From NCBI GenBank assembly GCA_027924645.1, contig BSBN01001150.1:3162001-3226000 (forward strand): DNA of 64,000 nucleotides, read 5' to 3'. This document shows positions 24,894 to 36,139 of this stretch, piece by piece (position 1 is the first letter of the stretch; each line of letters starts with the position of its first letter). The notes under the pieces were generated by a model that did not search any database, was not told the origin of the DNA, and saw only the letters and a program-made list of their open reading frames with translations. This stretch comes from Cunninghamia lanceolata (Eukaryota > Streptophyta > Pinopsida > Cupressales > Cupressaceae). The position numbers and the translations under genes were made by a program.

Positions 24894-25055
24894 TAATATT
24901 ATAATATAGGTTAGATATATATAATTATAATTATATATTTTATTATATAATTAATATAATATAGGTATATTATATATTTTTCATATAATATAATAACAAT
25001 TATAATTATTATGTAATGTATTATAATAATATATCTAATCTATATTATAATATTA
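24894..25055. repeat. AT-rich inverted repeat (hairpin), copy 1
   Basis: The arm at 24894-24920 (TATTATAATATAGGTTAGAT core) and the arm at 25029-25055 are reverse complements with about one mismatch. They enclose ~108 bases of almost pure A/T. Confidence 0.75.
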
Positions 25056-25129
25056 TATTATATAATTATAATAATTCTTATAATTAGGCTTGTCGATGTG
25101 GATGCTACTAGCATACCTATATTTAAATA

Positions 25130-25520
25130 TATATCTAAAGTATGTCGATACAAAGATGGCATTGATACAGAGATGGATGGCGCTAAGAGATAGAGATATG
25201 GCATTGAAACAGAGTTAAATGGCATTGAAACAAAGGGATATAGTGCTAAAATAGAGACGTTTAGCACTGAAACATGTGATGGATAGAATAGGGAATGACC
25301 GTGCAAAGGATGACACCGAGGGATGGGTTGATGGCGCTAAAGCAAAGGATGATGCTAATACATGGCTAGATGGTGCTAACACAGGGAATGACTGTGACAC
25401 AGAGGCTGACAAGGCAGACAAAGGATGGCACTAAAGCAGCTCGGATGGCACTGAAGGATGGATGGATGGCGCTAAAGCAGATGATAGCGCTAGAATAGAA
25501 ACAGATAGTGCTAAATGATA
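25130..25520. repeat. GATGGCGCTAAA minisatellite, copy 1
   Basis: Repeated variants of GATGGCGCTAAAGCAGAGGAT, about 20-28 bases each, with GCGCTA, GCACTG and GTGCTA forms. Related GCGCTA/GTGCTA words continue near 25893-25985. The variants suggest CpG decay. The minus-strand frames here are not coding. Confidence 0.7.
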
Positions 25521-26970
25521 GATTACCTTTGGCATCTATGTCACATGGGCAGATGGCATTATTTTGGGTCTGTATGGCGCTAATCCATAGAAAAGGCAAT
25601 AAACCTGCACAAAACAAACACTTTACTTGCAAAAAATGAGGATGTGAGTTGTTAAAACCCTGCAAGGTTAGTCCAAGATCAAAATGCACCAGTTGTCAAC
25701 AGGAAAATAGAGATGTTTTGTGTTAGGAAATAAAAAAATTAAAACTTAGTTCCTCTAGAAAAAACTTAGCATTATCACCCCTTAGATTTAGTGAACCCTA
25801 TCAAAAAATAGAGACCAAAATGTTGCAAGCAGTGGTGAAAAGCAAAAATACACCATAATTTTTTTTAAGCCTAACAAAGTTAGTTTTGTCGCGCTAAAAT
25901 AGTGCTATTTCAGAGTTGGATGGCACTACAACATGTGGAAATGATGCTATTTCATGGGAAGATAGCACGAATGCAAAAGGTTTTAGTGTTGAACAGACTT
26001 GTCTGCCAAAATACTTCACAAAACACTCAATAAAGGAGTTAGCTTGGACCAGGGGGTCCCACTGGGCGTGCCAAATGAAGATGAAAGAAAATTAGAAAGA
26101 CCAAAATAGATGAAAGAAATACAAAAGAGAGTGATTTATACCTTCACAAGCTTCCAAGTCTTCTTCACTCCTTGATAAGGTGGAGGAGCTTGCACCCAAG
26201 AGCTCCTTGCTTTACCCAAGTTGATGTTGTGTGTATGTGGATTGCTCTATTACATTTCAACACAATGTGGATGAAGGATTTGATAAAAGATTGGATAGAG
26301 ATTGAGATTGAGAGATGATCTGGCTAGGAGATGAGGGATGATTTTGGCATTATGATGTTAGGATGAGAAGATTTAACAGAGATTTTGACATGGCTTTGAT
26401 GCTATGAAGAAGTTGTTCAAATGGATTAGGATGGCCTTATATTTATAAGTAAATATGGAGGGATTTGTATCCAATGGCTAGGATTCAAAGTTGAAATCAA
26501 GGGTTGAGATGGGTGATGAGATCAAAGGTTGAGATCTCATCAACAAAGATGAAGGGTGGAGAATAAAAATGAATTTTAAATTCACCTTGGCAAGGCTGAG
26601 GAGGATTAAAGATGAATTAAAAATTTATCTTGGGAAGAGGTGGATAATGGCATGTTAATGAATTAAAAACTCATTTCACAGGGGAGTGTTGAATTAAAAA
26701 TTCAAGTTTATTGGTAGATGAGATGACATGTGACACATGTGTTCTTTTGGGAATCACATGTGTGAGCTATTTGCACAAAAAAGAGCTCTTACATGGAAAT
26801 GGAAAGGTGAGTTGGAAGGGTCATGTGACCCTTTTTATTAAAAGGTAATTTTTTATTTGTGGGGTGTGGGAGAGAGTGTTAAGCACTTGAGGTTTGACTA
26901 AGTTAATCAAGGGATTAACTTAATTAATGTGGCTGAAGAAAATTAGTTAGTGGGCTAATGGAGGATTAAA
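25521..26970. other. Non-coding spacer, copy 1
   Basis: No family recognised apart from scattered GCGCTA words. Rich in GATGAG/GGATGA purine motifs at 26290-26560. Confidence 0.4.
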
Positions 26971-27315
26971 ATTAATTAAATAATGTTTATTTAATTAATT
27001 TTGGTCTAGGGGTCATGTAGATTAGGGTAGCTAATTAAATAATTGCTATTTAATCAACTAGACTAGGTTTAGGTTGATTAGTAGGGCAGATTAATTAAAT
27101 AAATATGATTTATCTAATTAATCAGGTTTAGGGAAGTCAACAAATTAACAAAATAAATATTTAACATATTTATTTAATTAATTGGGACGAAGTTGGTAGG
27201 GTATAGTTATAAATTAGAAGAATTAACTTATCACAAATGATGAATTAGGGATAAATGGCTAAGGGTAGATGGTGAGGGATAAGTTAATTAAATAAATTGG
27301 ATTTATTTAATTAAT
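26971..27315. repeat. Row of five TTAATTAAATAA palindromes, copy 1
   Basis: Five interrupted palindromes of the type ATTAATTAAATAA-n-TTATTTAATTAAT lie at 26971-27000, 27031-27058, 27090-27122, about 27142-27182 and 27283-27315. Unrelated GGG-containing linkers separate them. Confidence 0.75.
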
Positions 27316-27375
27316 TGTTAAAGGGTAAATTATTGATGTGAAGTGCGGGAAAGTGGCTTGTGGGGCAAGTCAATT

Positions 27376-27684
27376 TCAAGTGTCTACAATGGAGATTGGA
27401 TAAGAGAAGGTTCTATTGTTAAATGGTTCATCATGTTCACCACCTCCAAGGAGATTATCACCCATTGTAAAAAGTGTTCCAGGAAGAATGGAAGATTCTA
27501 GTGGTATAGGAGATCCTTGATTGATTAAATGATTTGGAAGTTCTTCCAAATTAGGTTCCAAACATGTACTAATTGTGGTTGATTTTATGAATTGACCTAA
27601 GGCATTCCTAGGCCTAATAATGAAAATGAAAGGGAATTTCTTTTGAATATTGATTACATTCAAAAGAAATGGGCAATTAGCCAA
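27376..27684 (-). pseudogene. Unrecognised 102-residue frame, minus strand, copy 1
   Basis: Open on the minus strand and rich in Asn, Pro and Leu, with 'LGGGEHDEPFNNRTFSYPI' near its end. I recognise no domain. The frame ends across TGTAGACAC, a sequence resembling a plant LTR start on the minus strand, so it could be the end of an internal region of an old LTR element. In copy 2 only 61 codons remain open (44878-45063). Coding is unproven. Confidence 0.2.
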
Positions 27685-27689
27685 GAGAT

Positions 27690-28106
27690 TTCATCTAAAG
27701 AAAATAAGGACTAAACATGTATATAATTCAACCAAAAGACAAATATAATCATAGTAATATTTATATATATGCCATAGAGTCATGTCAAAGTCTTTTGAAG
27801 TAGAAAATATATAGAAATAGATGAGTAATATATTTGACTCATCAACCTCCATTGAATATTTATTTTTACAAACTAGCTATATCTTGCGAACAGTTAGCAA
27901 ACCCTTCCACCTTAGAATAGGGATAAAAATATAAATCCTTGGTTTTTAAAAGTAGCATCATTAACATACTTGCCATTTATTGAGATAATTTACCCACTAA
28001 ATCAATACATGTTATTGATATATACAAGGTTAAAATCCTAATCTTGGGTAATTTAACCAAGTCCCCAAATTCCTAAACAAATAAAATCCTGAACCTAAAC
28101 CCACTA
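27690..28106. other. Unannotated spacer, copy 1
   Basis: AT-rich, with no frames or repeats that I recognise. Confidence 0.35.
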
Positions 28107-28440
28107 TATGGAAATGGTAGGTATACACCATTTATTCAATAAAATGAAATAGTCAACATCAAGTGGTTAAATGGAGATGAAATGAAAGACCTCTACATAT
28201 GGTTAGATGGAAAATATTTAATATTTGTAGCAACTTGGAAACATCGAGTATAAACAATAGAATCAACCAACTATTACCACATTTCACAAAGGTTTGATCA
28301 ATATTTTATATACAAATTTAGAATGGAAGACTTGAATGTTAACACCAAATTCAACATCCTAGAAGAATCATAGTCACAAATATTATAGACATTATTTGAT
28401 ATCTCCCACTCACAATACTTTGATGACTCTATAACTCAAT
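28107..28440 (+). pseudogene. Broken unknown reading frame, copy 1
   Basis: One frame stays readable for ~111 codons interrupted by four stops (one TAA near 28137, the rest further on). It shows protein-like composition: 'KWLNGDEMKDLYIWLDGKY', 'FVATWKHRV' and 'RFDQYFIYKFRMEDLNVNT'. Charged and aromatic residues are spread as in a globular protein. I cannot name the family; a polyprotein or host gene fragment are both possible. Copy 2 keeps the same frame at 45609-45942. Confidence 0.3.
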
Positions 28441-28758
28441 GATTAGAAAGAAAAAAATCCCATTTTAGCAGAGACACACACCCAAGTGGACTTTAAGAGA
28501 AACTAAATTAGAAGGTCCTCATAGATCTATCATGAAATCAAATTAACCCTATTCACATTGTTATTCATCATACTAGACTTCCATCATTCATAAAATAAAT
28601 AGTGATAACACAAAATTCTAAGATACAACATATGAAGATGAAGATAATGAGTTCCATGGTTTTAGCAAACAACAACAAAGTTAATCTATTAGCCAAAAAA
28701 GAAATCAATGCGACTTTATCTAGTGGCATCCCATAAGAAGCTATAGTGCATACAAATT

Positions 28759-29058
28759 TTAGCATAAGTACCTTCCACCTCTATAAATGCCATAAGCACC
28801 ATACTTGCCTCCAAAATTACTATAACCACTTGTAGAACTATCATTTCCACCTCCAATACTACCATATCCACCTCTCAAACTTCTATTTCCACCTCTAGAC
28901 CCAATATATCAATTCCCTCCTGAACTACCAAATTGACTTACTCCTAAACCACCGCCACATCCCTCAAAACTATCATCTATTTCTTCATTTATTTTGGGAA
29001 GCATTAGAATACTGATGGTGAGGTCAACCATGGTGTTAGAGTGCTTTAACTTTTGCAT
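28759..29058 (-). pseudogene. Glycine-rich protein fragment, minus strand, copy 1
   Basis: A 99-codon frame from Met (29058) to TAA (28759) with one internal TGA, likely a decayed CGA. The first ~28 residues are ordinary ('MVDLTISILMLPKINEEIDD'). The rest is Gly/Ser/Asn/Tyr-rich with RGG and GGYG elements, such as 'GCGGGLGVSQFGSSGG', 'SRGGNRSLRGGYG' and 'SGYSNFGGKYGAYG'. RGG/GGYG tails are typical of plant glycine-rich RNA-binding proteins, but no RRM is seen, so the function is open. The same frame and stop occur in copy 2 (46261-46560), so the break predates the duplication. Confidence 0.42.
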
Positions 29059-29618
29059 AATTACATTCTAGAGATAAGTGTAACCTACCAGAACTTTTCG
29101 AGCATTTTCGTGTATAATAACTCTACTTTCTCGGGTATCTTACCTTACCACCTCTTACTCTTCCTCTCAACATCAATGACTACCCCCCTTGCTTGTAGAG
29201 TAGTGAGTCACCTTAATATGAGTATATCCAACTGCTCATATGACACAATTGCTCTCTCCTTCAGACATTGATGAAGTCTAGACCCTAGACACAACCTTTC
29301 ATCTAGACTGCAATGAAATGAATGAGGCAAGGAGGGGAGGTGGGATGCCATTCCTTAGTAATGGCATGGCAGTTGCTCTTCCCCACCATGTCATAAGTCT
29401 ATCTCCTCTCGTAATATACGACCTTCATTCGTATTCATGTTATTCCTTTTTCCAATATAGCGAGTTGGTAAATTTTCCATCGCCAATCTTTTTGTTTCCT
29501 TTTTCTTTTATTTCATTTTTGTTATGCAGGTCCAATGTGCAAGCCACACCTTCCACATGGGATATGACACTATTCACTAAGAACCATAATGTTATCATGT
29601 AGAGAATGTAGAGGTAAT
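29059..29618. other. Spacer with a splice-acceptor-like tract, copy 1
   Basis: At 29490-29530 a long pyrimidine run is followed by TTATGCAG/GTCC, which looks like a plant 3' splice site. No adjoining coding frame could be confirmed. Confidence 0.3.
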
Positions 29619-30742
29619 GGAGTATCAATATAAGCTGAATGAGAAGCTAATGTATTAACATCAAGATGCATGTTATCATCATGTAAGGTGTCAATATGTG
29701 AAAGACTATCATGAACATCCATAGGGTCAACATGAAATGTACAAAAATGATCATCAAGGATATCATCATGTATGAAAGAAGGTAATTCACTAAAACCACA
29801 TGAATATATGGACATAGGGATATCATGACATATAAGAGAAATAACATCAAAAGGTATTTAACAATGTCATGAATATGTGAAGAGATGCAACGTTATCAAT
29901 GGTTATCACACTAGTTGTGTCATTAGCACATGGTAAATCCTCACTAGGTATATGCTCATTATTAAATCACGAGCCATAGGATAAATAGGTTTAATATCAG
30001 ACTCATGGACAAGTGAATTATGTCTAAAAGAAAAGGATAAGCACCAATCAAGTCAATGAAGGAAAATGCTAATACATGATAAAATAACACCTCCAGAGAG
30101 AATTGTCATCCTCATCTAGATAGTATAAAATATAATAACATGTGTCACAAAAGATAATAACATGTTGAAAAATTAGAAATGTATGCATGCATATCAACCA
30201 AGGAATACTATAAGAATAGCCATGATGGTGAATTACCCAAGGGTAGGTGGGTAGGATCAAAGGTATATGTCACTATGTATAGTCAAATCCTAATCTAAGT
30301 CAAACCCTAATCTAAGTATGATAAGCATATTCAAATAAACGTTGATCCAAACCTCAAGAAATCTAAAATGAAAGGATAAATTATATATGAAAACCTTAAT
30401 TGAAAGACCCAAGGTAAAATCCTAACGTCAAACCCTACGTTGCATATAAGAAAATGTTGGCTTCACAAAAAATGTTAGCTCTAGAAAAATAATGGAATAA
30501 TGTCACTCATGTCATGCAAAATCCATTTGCCATAGTGCATAAATTGATTGTCCCCAATTAGATGAATGTGTTAGATTCTATGTAGTCTTAGGATTTAGCG
30601 CAATTCAATCTTGCACCCCTTGTGTTTGATCTTGATCCACACATATTTGATTTGATGTGTGAAATTAAAGTGTGCCATGTGTCCAAGTGATTTGAGAAAA
30701 TGATTATTCAATAAATCTATTTTTGTCTTTGCTCCTTTGGTA
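29619..30742 (+). repeat. Second copy of the dispersed segmental repeat, cut at the duplication junction
   Basis: Matches 3277-4508 and 47123-48230. It stops at GGTA (30739-30742), where copy 2 begins. It lacks the ~145 bases at about 4105-4250 of the left copy. A short AACCCTAATCTAAGT duplication near 30300 is unique to this copy. Confidence 0.88.
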
Positions 30743-33700
30743 TAGGAAAAGTAGTGTTGCTAATTTGAAGACATTTAAAAGATGTGGAGAAAATGTGGCT
30801 CCCACAAGGGTAGAGCCCAGCATGTTTCCTTTTTATTCATTTGAAAAGGATATCAGATTGAAAAAGACAGAATGCACTATTCAAGAAGATATTATGCATC
30901 AGAATAGTCAACTTGCAAAAGAAGTGATGTCATCATGATAAAGGTGAAGAGGAGCAGTTGCTCCTATAAACTATGCCCACTTAAGAGAACAGTCTATTAA
31001 AATTAGAAAATCATATTCAAATTGATTCATTACATGTTACAAGAGAAGCAGTGATTCTGATCAAGTTGTCAATATGCATAATACAGAAGTGCAGTCATGA
31101 GAAGGTATTCTTCTTTATTTCTATCAATGATTGGAGTATGTTTCTGTTGTCAATATTTATGCCATAGGTATGACAATCATCTAGGTAGGTAAATATCTTG
31201 ATAAATCAACCTTAGATGTCATAAAATGCATAAAGTGCAAAGAGGAAAAGCCTTGTGATAAATGAATAGTCAGCTGAGAAAGATTTGCCAGGGCTGTCAG
31301 GAAGTTGATTAGTTTGCAGCATCATAAAATATAGATTTACATGAAGTGAAGGCTACAAGAGCCATTACAAATGATAAACTGTCATAGTACCATATCGGTA
31401 TATAAAAAGTACAATATCTTTACTACAAGAGAACATAAATGTCAAGGCATAACAGGGTACAATCATATCATGCCAAGAGCAGTCATACAACATGGAAGAA
31501 GGATGCCAAACAAAAGTTCCAGGACAACAAAAACCTGATAAGAGGCATGTGGAATAACAATGTATGAAGAGACATGTGCTTGATCAATATACAAAGGTAC
31601 AGGTTGTTTGCTACAAAAATATATAGATATCAAACATCTCATGCTACAGCCATGTGTCTCAGTAAAATAGAGCAACTTAAAGAATATAGCCATGCTATAG
31701 AACTGGAAAATCATGCAATCATTGCATCTTTATGCCATATTGAACCATTATGAAGTGATAGTTATAGCTACAGGAGATAGCATAGAAAAGATCATATCTA
31801 AATGTTCATGACATACATGAGATAACTGATATAGAGAAAGGTACATCATGTCAAGTTCAAATCATGCAATAAAGTACAGATGAAAGAATAACAAGGAGAA
31901 TGTTATACCAGTTTACTAGATATAGTTTCCCTCATACATTCAAATGACAGAAGGAGAAAGAAACAAAAGATAAGGATTCTTTATGTTTCTCTTTTCACAT
32001 GTCTAAGTGGATAGGTTCAAGTTATAACAGTACTCACAAAATGTCAAACCCTTATCATCATGTGGTGTTTTGAAGCTACAATCAAAAGCAAACTATGTAA
32101 AGAAAGCAAATACAAATAACCCATATGGGTTTTTCTATCAATACAGAAATGTCGAGCAAAGGAGAAGAACACAGCTATAGCAAGTCATGGCCTTTAAAGA
32201 GTTTCCTTTTTCATATTCAGAAGTTCAAACCCTCATTCTCATTGCAATATATTTTGAAACCTTATCTTTTCTTTTTTATCTACAGGAAAGAAATAACACA
32301 AAGAAAGAAAGGTTACAGGCCACGACCAAAGAAGTGTGAAAAGAAATGTATAGGAAACAAGATAATGAAATGGCCATGACTAGAAAGGCCTATCTTTTTG
32401 AAAAAATGAAAACCCATATAATTTTTCTTGAAACCCTGATGCATTTTCCAAGTTACGGTCATAGAAAATATGAAAAGAACAAAGATACAGCCACGACCAT
32501 GGAAGAGGAGAGTTTTTCTTCAGGAAGCACAAATACCCACTTGCATTTTTAACCCTTATCAAGAATGTGCAGACACAGTGAAAAAAGAAATGAGATACAG
32601 GTTAAAGAACATGAAAGCTCACCTCATTTTTTTTGTTTGAAGAAATCTATAGAAGCCACGGGCTTCATTCTTGGAAACTTTTTCAAAAGGATAAGTTACA
32701 GTTGCATATGAAGAAGACACAGAGATGAGAAAGCATGGTAAGAAAGTGTTTATACAAAGCTCAACACACAACCACCCTAGACGACGACCAGATATCAAAG
32801 AATGAGCAAATTGATAGGTGGTTGCCAAATGAAAACTCAAAAAACATACTCACCTTGTTCCTACAATGAGATGCCATATTTAAAATGCTAAAGAATCGAC
32901 TGAAATGGCAGAAAAAGGAGCAAGAGAAGCATTTTTCTTCAAACCCTAACCGACGGCCCAAAAGTTGCAGAGCAAAATGAAAGATAACAAAATGCGAAGT
33001 GACAACTTTTTAGGGTTCGTTCTTTCTTTTTGTTCGATGGCTTTTCTTTTGCCTTTTTCTCATCTTTTTTGACTTAGCAAGTAAATCATTCATCTTATCC
33101 AGACCGAGGTCAAGACTTGGGTCTTGATAGATTCCTAATGATTATGCCACAGGAGGGGCCTGTGGGCCAAATAAAATCATTTCTTGCATTTTATTTTGCT
33201 AAAGTCAAAGATGCAAATCATTAGGAGCTGAGGATTAATACCTTTATTCTTTTCTTCTCCATAGTGGTTGACAAGAATGGTCGAAGTCCCTTATACCACA
33301 TGAAAACCAAGTCAAAGGTCGAAGACTCCTTTTTGCCTTATGCATTTCAAATGCAGATTAAGCCAAACAAAGAAATCATTCAAAGACAAGGTAGCATTAA
33401 GGTAAATGAGCAAAGAAATGCAATGTAAAGTCAAAAGTGTTATTAAGGTGATAATGCATGAAGGTGAAGTGATAAGGCTATTTTGATTATGCCTTATATT
33501 GCATGTATAATTTTTTTATTTTTGCATGGGAGACATAAGGGGATAATATTTTTTCATGCATGATGACCTAATTTATTTTTGGCATCATTATCATGTGAAA
33601 TCATGCAAAATATGCAAATGTAAAGGAGAGATAAGGTGTTATTCTTTTTTCCATTTTTCATGATTATACAACTATAGATAATGTAAACAAATTAATAAAG

Positions 33701-34803
33701 TAACATTTTATATATTACTTTATTATTTTGTCACAAGTTGTAAAAATCAAAGTGATTAACAAATTAAAACTCATAATAAAGTAAGTCATGCAAATAATTG
33801 CTTTATTAATTTTCCACATGATCTACACATGCGAAATGGATGAGTTAAGTTAATTGAGGACTTTTTGAGGTCTTTTTGCATGGCTTGGAGGTCAAAATAG
33901 AGAAAATTGGTCAACTCTTGGATCAAACACATGGAGACTAGCAGTTTGGAGCTATTTTTGCTCATTTTGAGGTAGTTTTGAACCTTATTTTTAGGGATTT
34001 CATTGTTTGCTCGTGGATCAAATTGGAGAGCTTATTTTTAGAGGCAGTTGACTATAGTTGATTTTTCATGCCTCTTGGAGAAACTATATATTGTAAGGAA
34101 AACTTAGGTTTTTCTAGCTCTTACCTCTTTGGCTCTTTATACTTTGGAAGAGAAGAAAAGGTTTTGTAACTCAATTTTATAGATTTTATAGAGATTACAT
34201 CAGGTTACAAGTTCATTTTCTTGTCTTTTATGCAAACAATTCCTTTATTTCCCTTTGAAAATCAAGTGTTTGCCTTTCCATTAATGTTGTTTGTATGAAT
34301 GATTGATGAAATTTTATTGTGTTTTAAAATTAGAACCTTTAAAATTATTGTCTCATTCTTACTTGCTAGTATTGTACAGTAGTAATATCATAGGTCTTAG
34401 GTTGTGCAACAGAGTTCAATTTTCTTCTATGTTGTGAAAGCTCCTATTTTTCCTTCATAGAAAAAGTTTTCCAACCTTAAGAATCAATTTTGTGATCTTA
34501 TTGCCCAAAAGTGGATTGTGTAGATAGATTTCTGAGATCTATTGTGAGTCAGATTTGCAGGTTCTACCATCAAATTTAGGTGCATCACCTTTTTTAGATT
34601 ATAGTTATTGTGTTTTAGAAGATCCTTTTAACCCTTTTCCACATCAAAGTCATAGATCCAATTGAATATTTTAAGGGAACCAACCCATAATCTGGAGGTT
34701 CAAACTTGACATACGTCACCCACAACCTGAGTTTGATCCCATGTTTAGAAAGATTGTTGAGTATCACAACTTTCCATCATGGGTGTAGTCCTAACCGACA
34801 ACA
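30739..34803. mobile_element. Truncated 3' part of the 4.9-kb LTR-type insertion, copy 2
   Basis: Equivalent to 13233-17292. The first ~857 bases are missing because the duplication began inside the element. It ends ...CCGACAACA before the TTTAC target repeat (34804-34808). No coding capacity. Confidence 0.8.
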
Positions 34804-35810
34804 TTTACAAGAGCAGGATTTACTTGGTGCCTGGATCTTCTATGAAGCAGAAGATCTTGAGGGATTTTCACGACTTGCCTATGGCAGGACATCTAGGTTT
34901 CTTCAAAACCTACAGGCAGGTTAGGGAGTGATTCACTTGGAAAGGCCTCAAGATCAAAGTTTAAAAGTATGTGAGGGAGTGCTTAGTGTGTCAGTAGAAC
35001 AAGCATGAGCACTCCTTTCCAGGTGGTTTGTTGCAACCGTTACCCATTCCCGAGAGGAAGTGAGATTGTCTCTCGATGGATTTTATTACGGACTTGCCCA
35101 AAGCCCAAGGCAGGGACTGCATCTTTGTGGTGGTTGACAGGTTAACTAAGTTTGCTCATTTTGTTTGCTATTTCAGCCACCTATATAGCAGCTCAAGTTG
35201 CTGAATTATTCTTCAGAGAGGTATTTTGACTACATGGGTTGCCATGAAGTATAGTAAGTGACAGGGACAACAGGTTCCTGAGTAACTTTTGGCATGAGCT
35301 CTTCAAGTTGAGTGGGACAAAGCTCACCCCTACTATGAGTTACCACCCTCAAACAAATGGGCAACCTGCTCGATAGTCAACAAATGGGTGGAAGGGTACC
35401 TCAGAAATTACATAGCAAGGCAGCAAAAGGCATGGGTGAAGTGGATTCACTTGGGTGAGTATTGTTACAATACCACTTACCACATGTCTATTCAGATGTC
35501 ACCATTTATGGCACTCTATGGCCACGAGGCTTCGAGCTTATTGGATTTGTTGTTTGGAGACAATAGAGTACCTAAGGCCAGAGACCTCTTGCAGAAGAGT
35601 CAGGACATTATGAGGTCTTTGAGAGAGAACATCTAGAAGGTGCAAAACCAACAAACGTAGTATGCAGATCAACACAGGGTTGAGCATTCTTTTGAGGTTG
35701 GTGATATGGTATATCTTATGTTGCAGCCTTATAGATAGTCCACTCTTAAGAAGAGTGGTGCAGAAAATTAAAGCCACGGTATTATGGACCATTCAGGATC
35801 TCCAAGAGGG
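34804..35810 (+). pseudogene. int: Ty3 integrase remnant, copy 2
   Basis: Same domains as copy 1: the HHCC finger, '[12 protein letters not shown]' and 'SDRDNRF'. The part at 35388-35636 stays open for 82 codons ('EGYLRNYIARQQKAWVKW', 'EYCYNTTYHMS', 'FMALYGHEASS'), whereas copy 1 has TAG stops at 17982 and 18081. Copy 2 in turn has its own stops at 34962 (TAA) and 35634 (TAG), where copy 1 has CAA and CAG. No gag, RT or 5' LTR is linked to this copy. Confidence 0.9.
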
Positions 35811-36139
35811 TTGGAGAGGTGGCTTACGAGTTGGAGTTACTGGTAGATAGCAGGGTCCACAATGTTTTTCATGTGTCTCGCCTTAAAAAGGCATAGGGGC
35901 ACAATGTGATACCTTCTACAGAGTTGCCTCCTCTTGACGAAGAGGGGGAGTTGGTTTTGGTACCTGAGGCCATCATTGACACTAGGGAGCAAACATTGAG
36001 GAAGAGGGTTATCAGAGAGTATTTGGTGAAGTGGAAGAACCTGCCGGTTGATGATGCTACATGGGAGAGTGAGCAAATTCTGATGCATCTAGATATGAGA
36101 TTACTTGAGGCAAGCAATCTTGGGGAGGGCAAACTATAA
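35811..36139 (+). pseudogene. Ty3 integrase C-terminus and chromodomain, copy 2
   Basis: Same as 18308-18628, with a TAG at 35894-35896 replacing the CAG of copy 1. The remaining open part is therefore 35906-36139 (77 codons), with 'REYLVKWKNLPVDDATWESEQIL'. The Glu-to-Asp change in the chromodomain is conservative. Confidence 0.88.
36122..36134 (+). promoter_or_regulatory. Polypurine tract, copy 2
   Basis: GGGGAGGGCAAAC directly before the copy-2 LTR, identical to 18611-18623. Confidence 0.7.

Larger units (their letters stand above)
13233..30742 (+). repeat. 17.5-kb tandem duplication, copy 1
   Basis: This block recurs immediately downstream at 30739-48230 in the same orientation, with a period of about 17,506 bases and about 98-99% identity by eye. 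The head is ...GGTATAGAAAAAG at 13233. The tail ends ...CTCCTTTGGTA at 30742. The two share GGTA at the join. Copy 1 has a 16-bp extra duplication near 30283-30315 and retains ~54 bases (about 22031-22088) that copy 2 lacks. Confidence 0.95.

Noticed and set aside
29490..29530. Pyrimidine tract plus CAG resembling a 3' splice site
   Set aside because: No flanking coding frame on the plus strand. Such tracts are common in AT-rich plant DNA.
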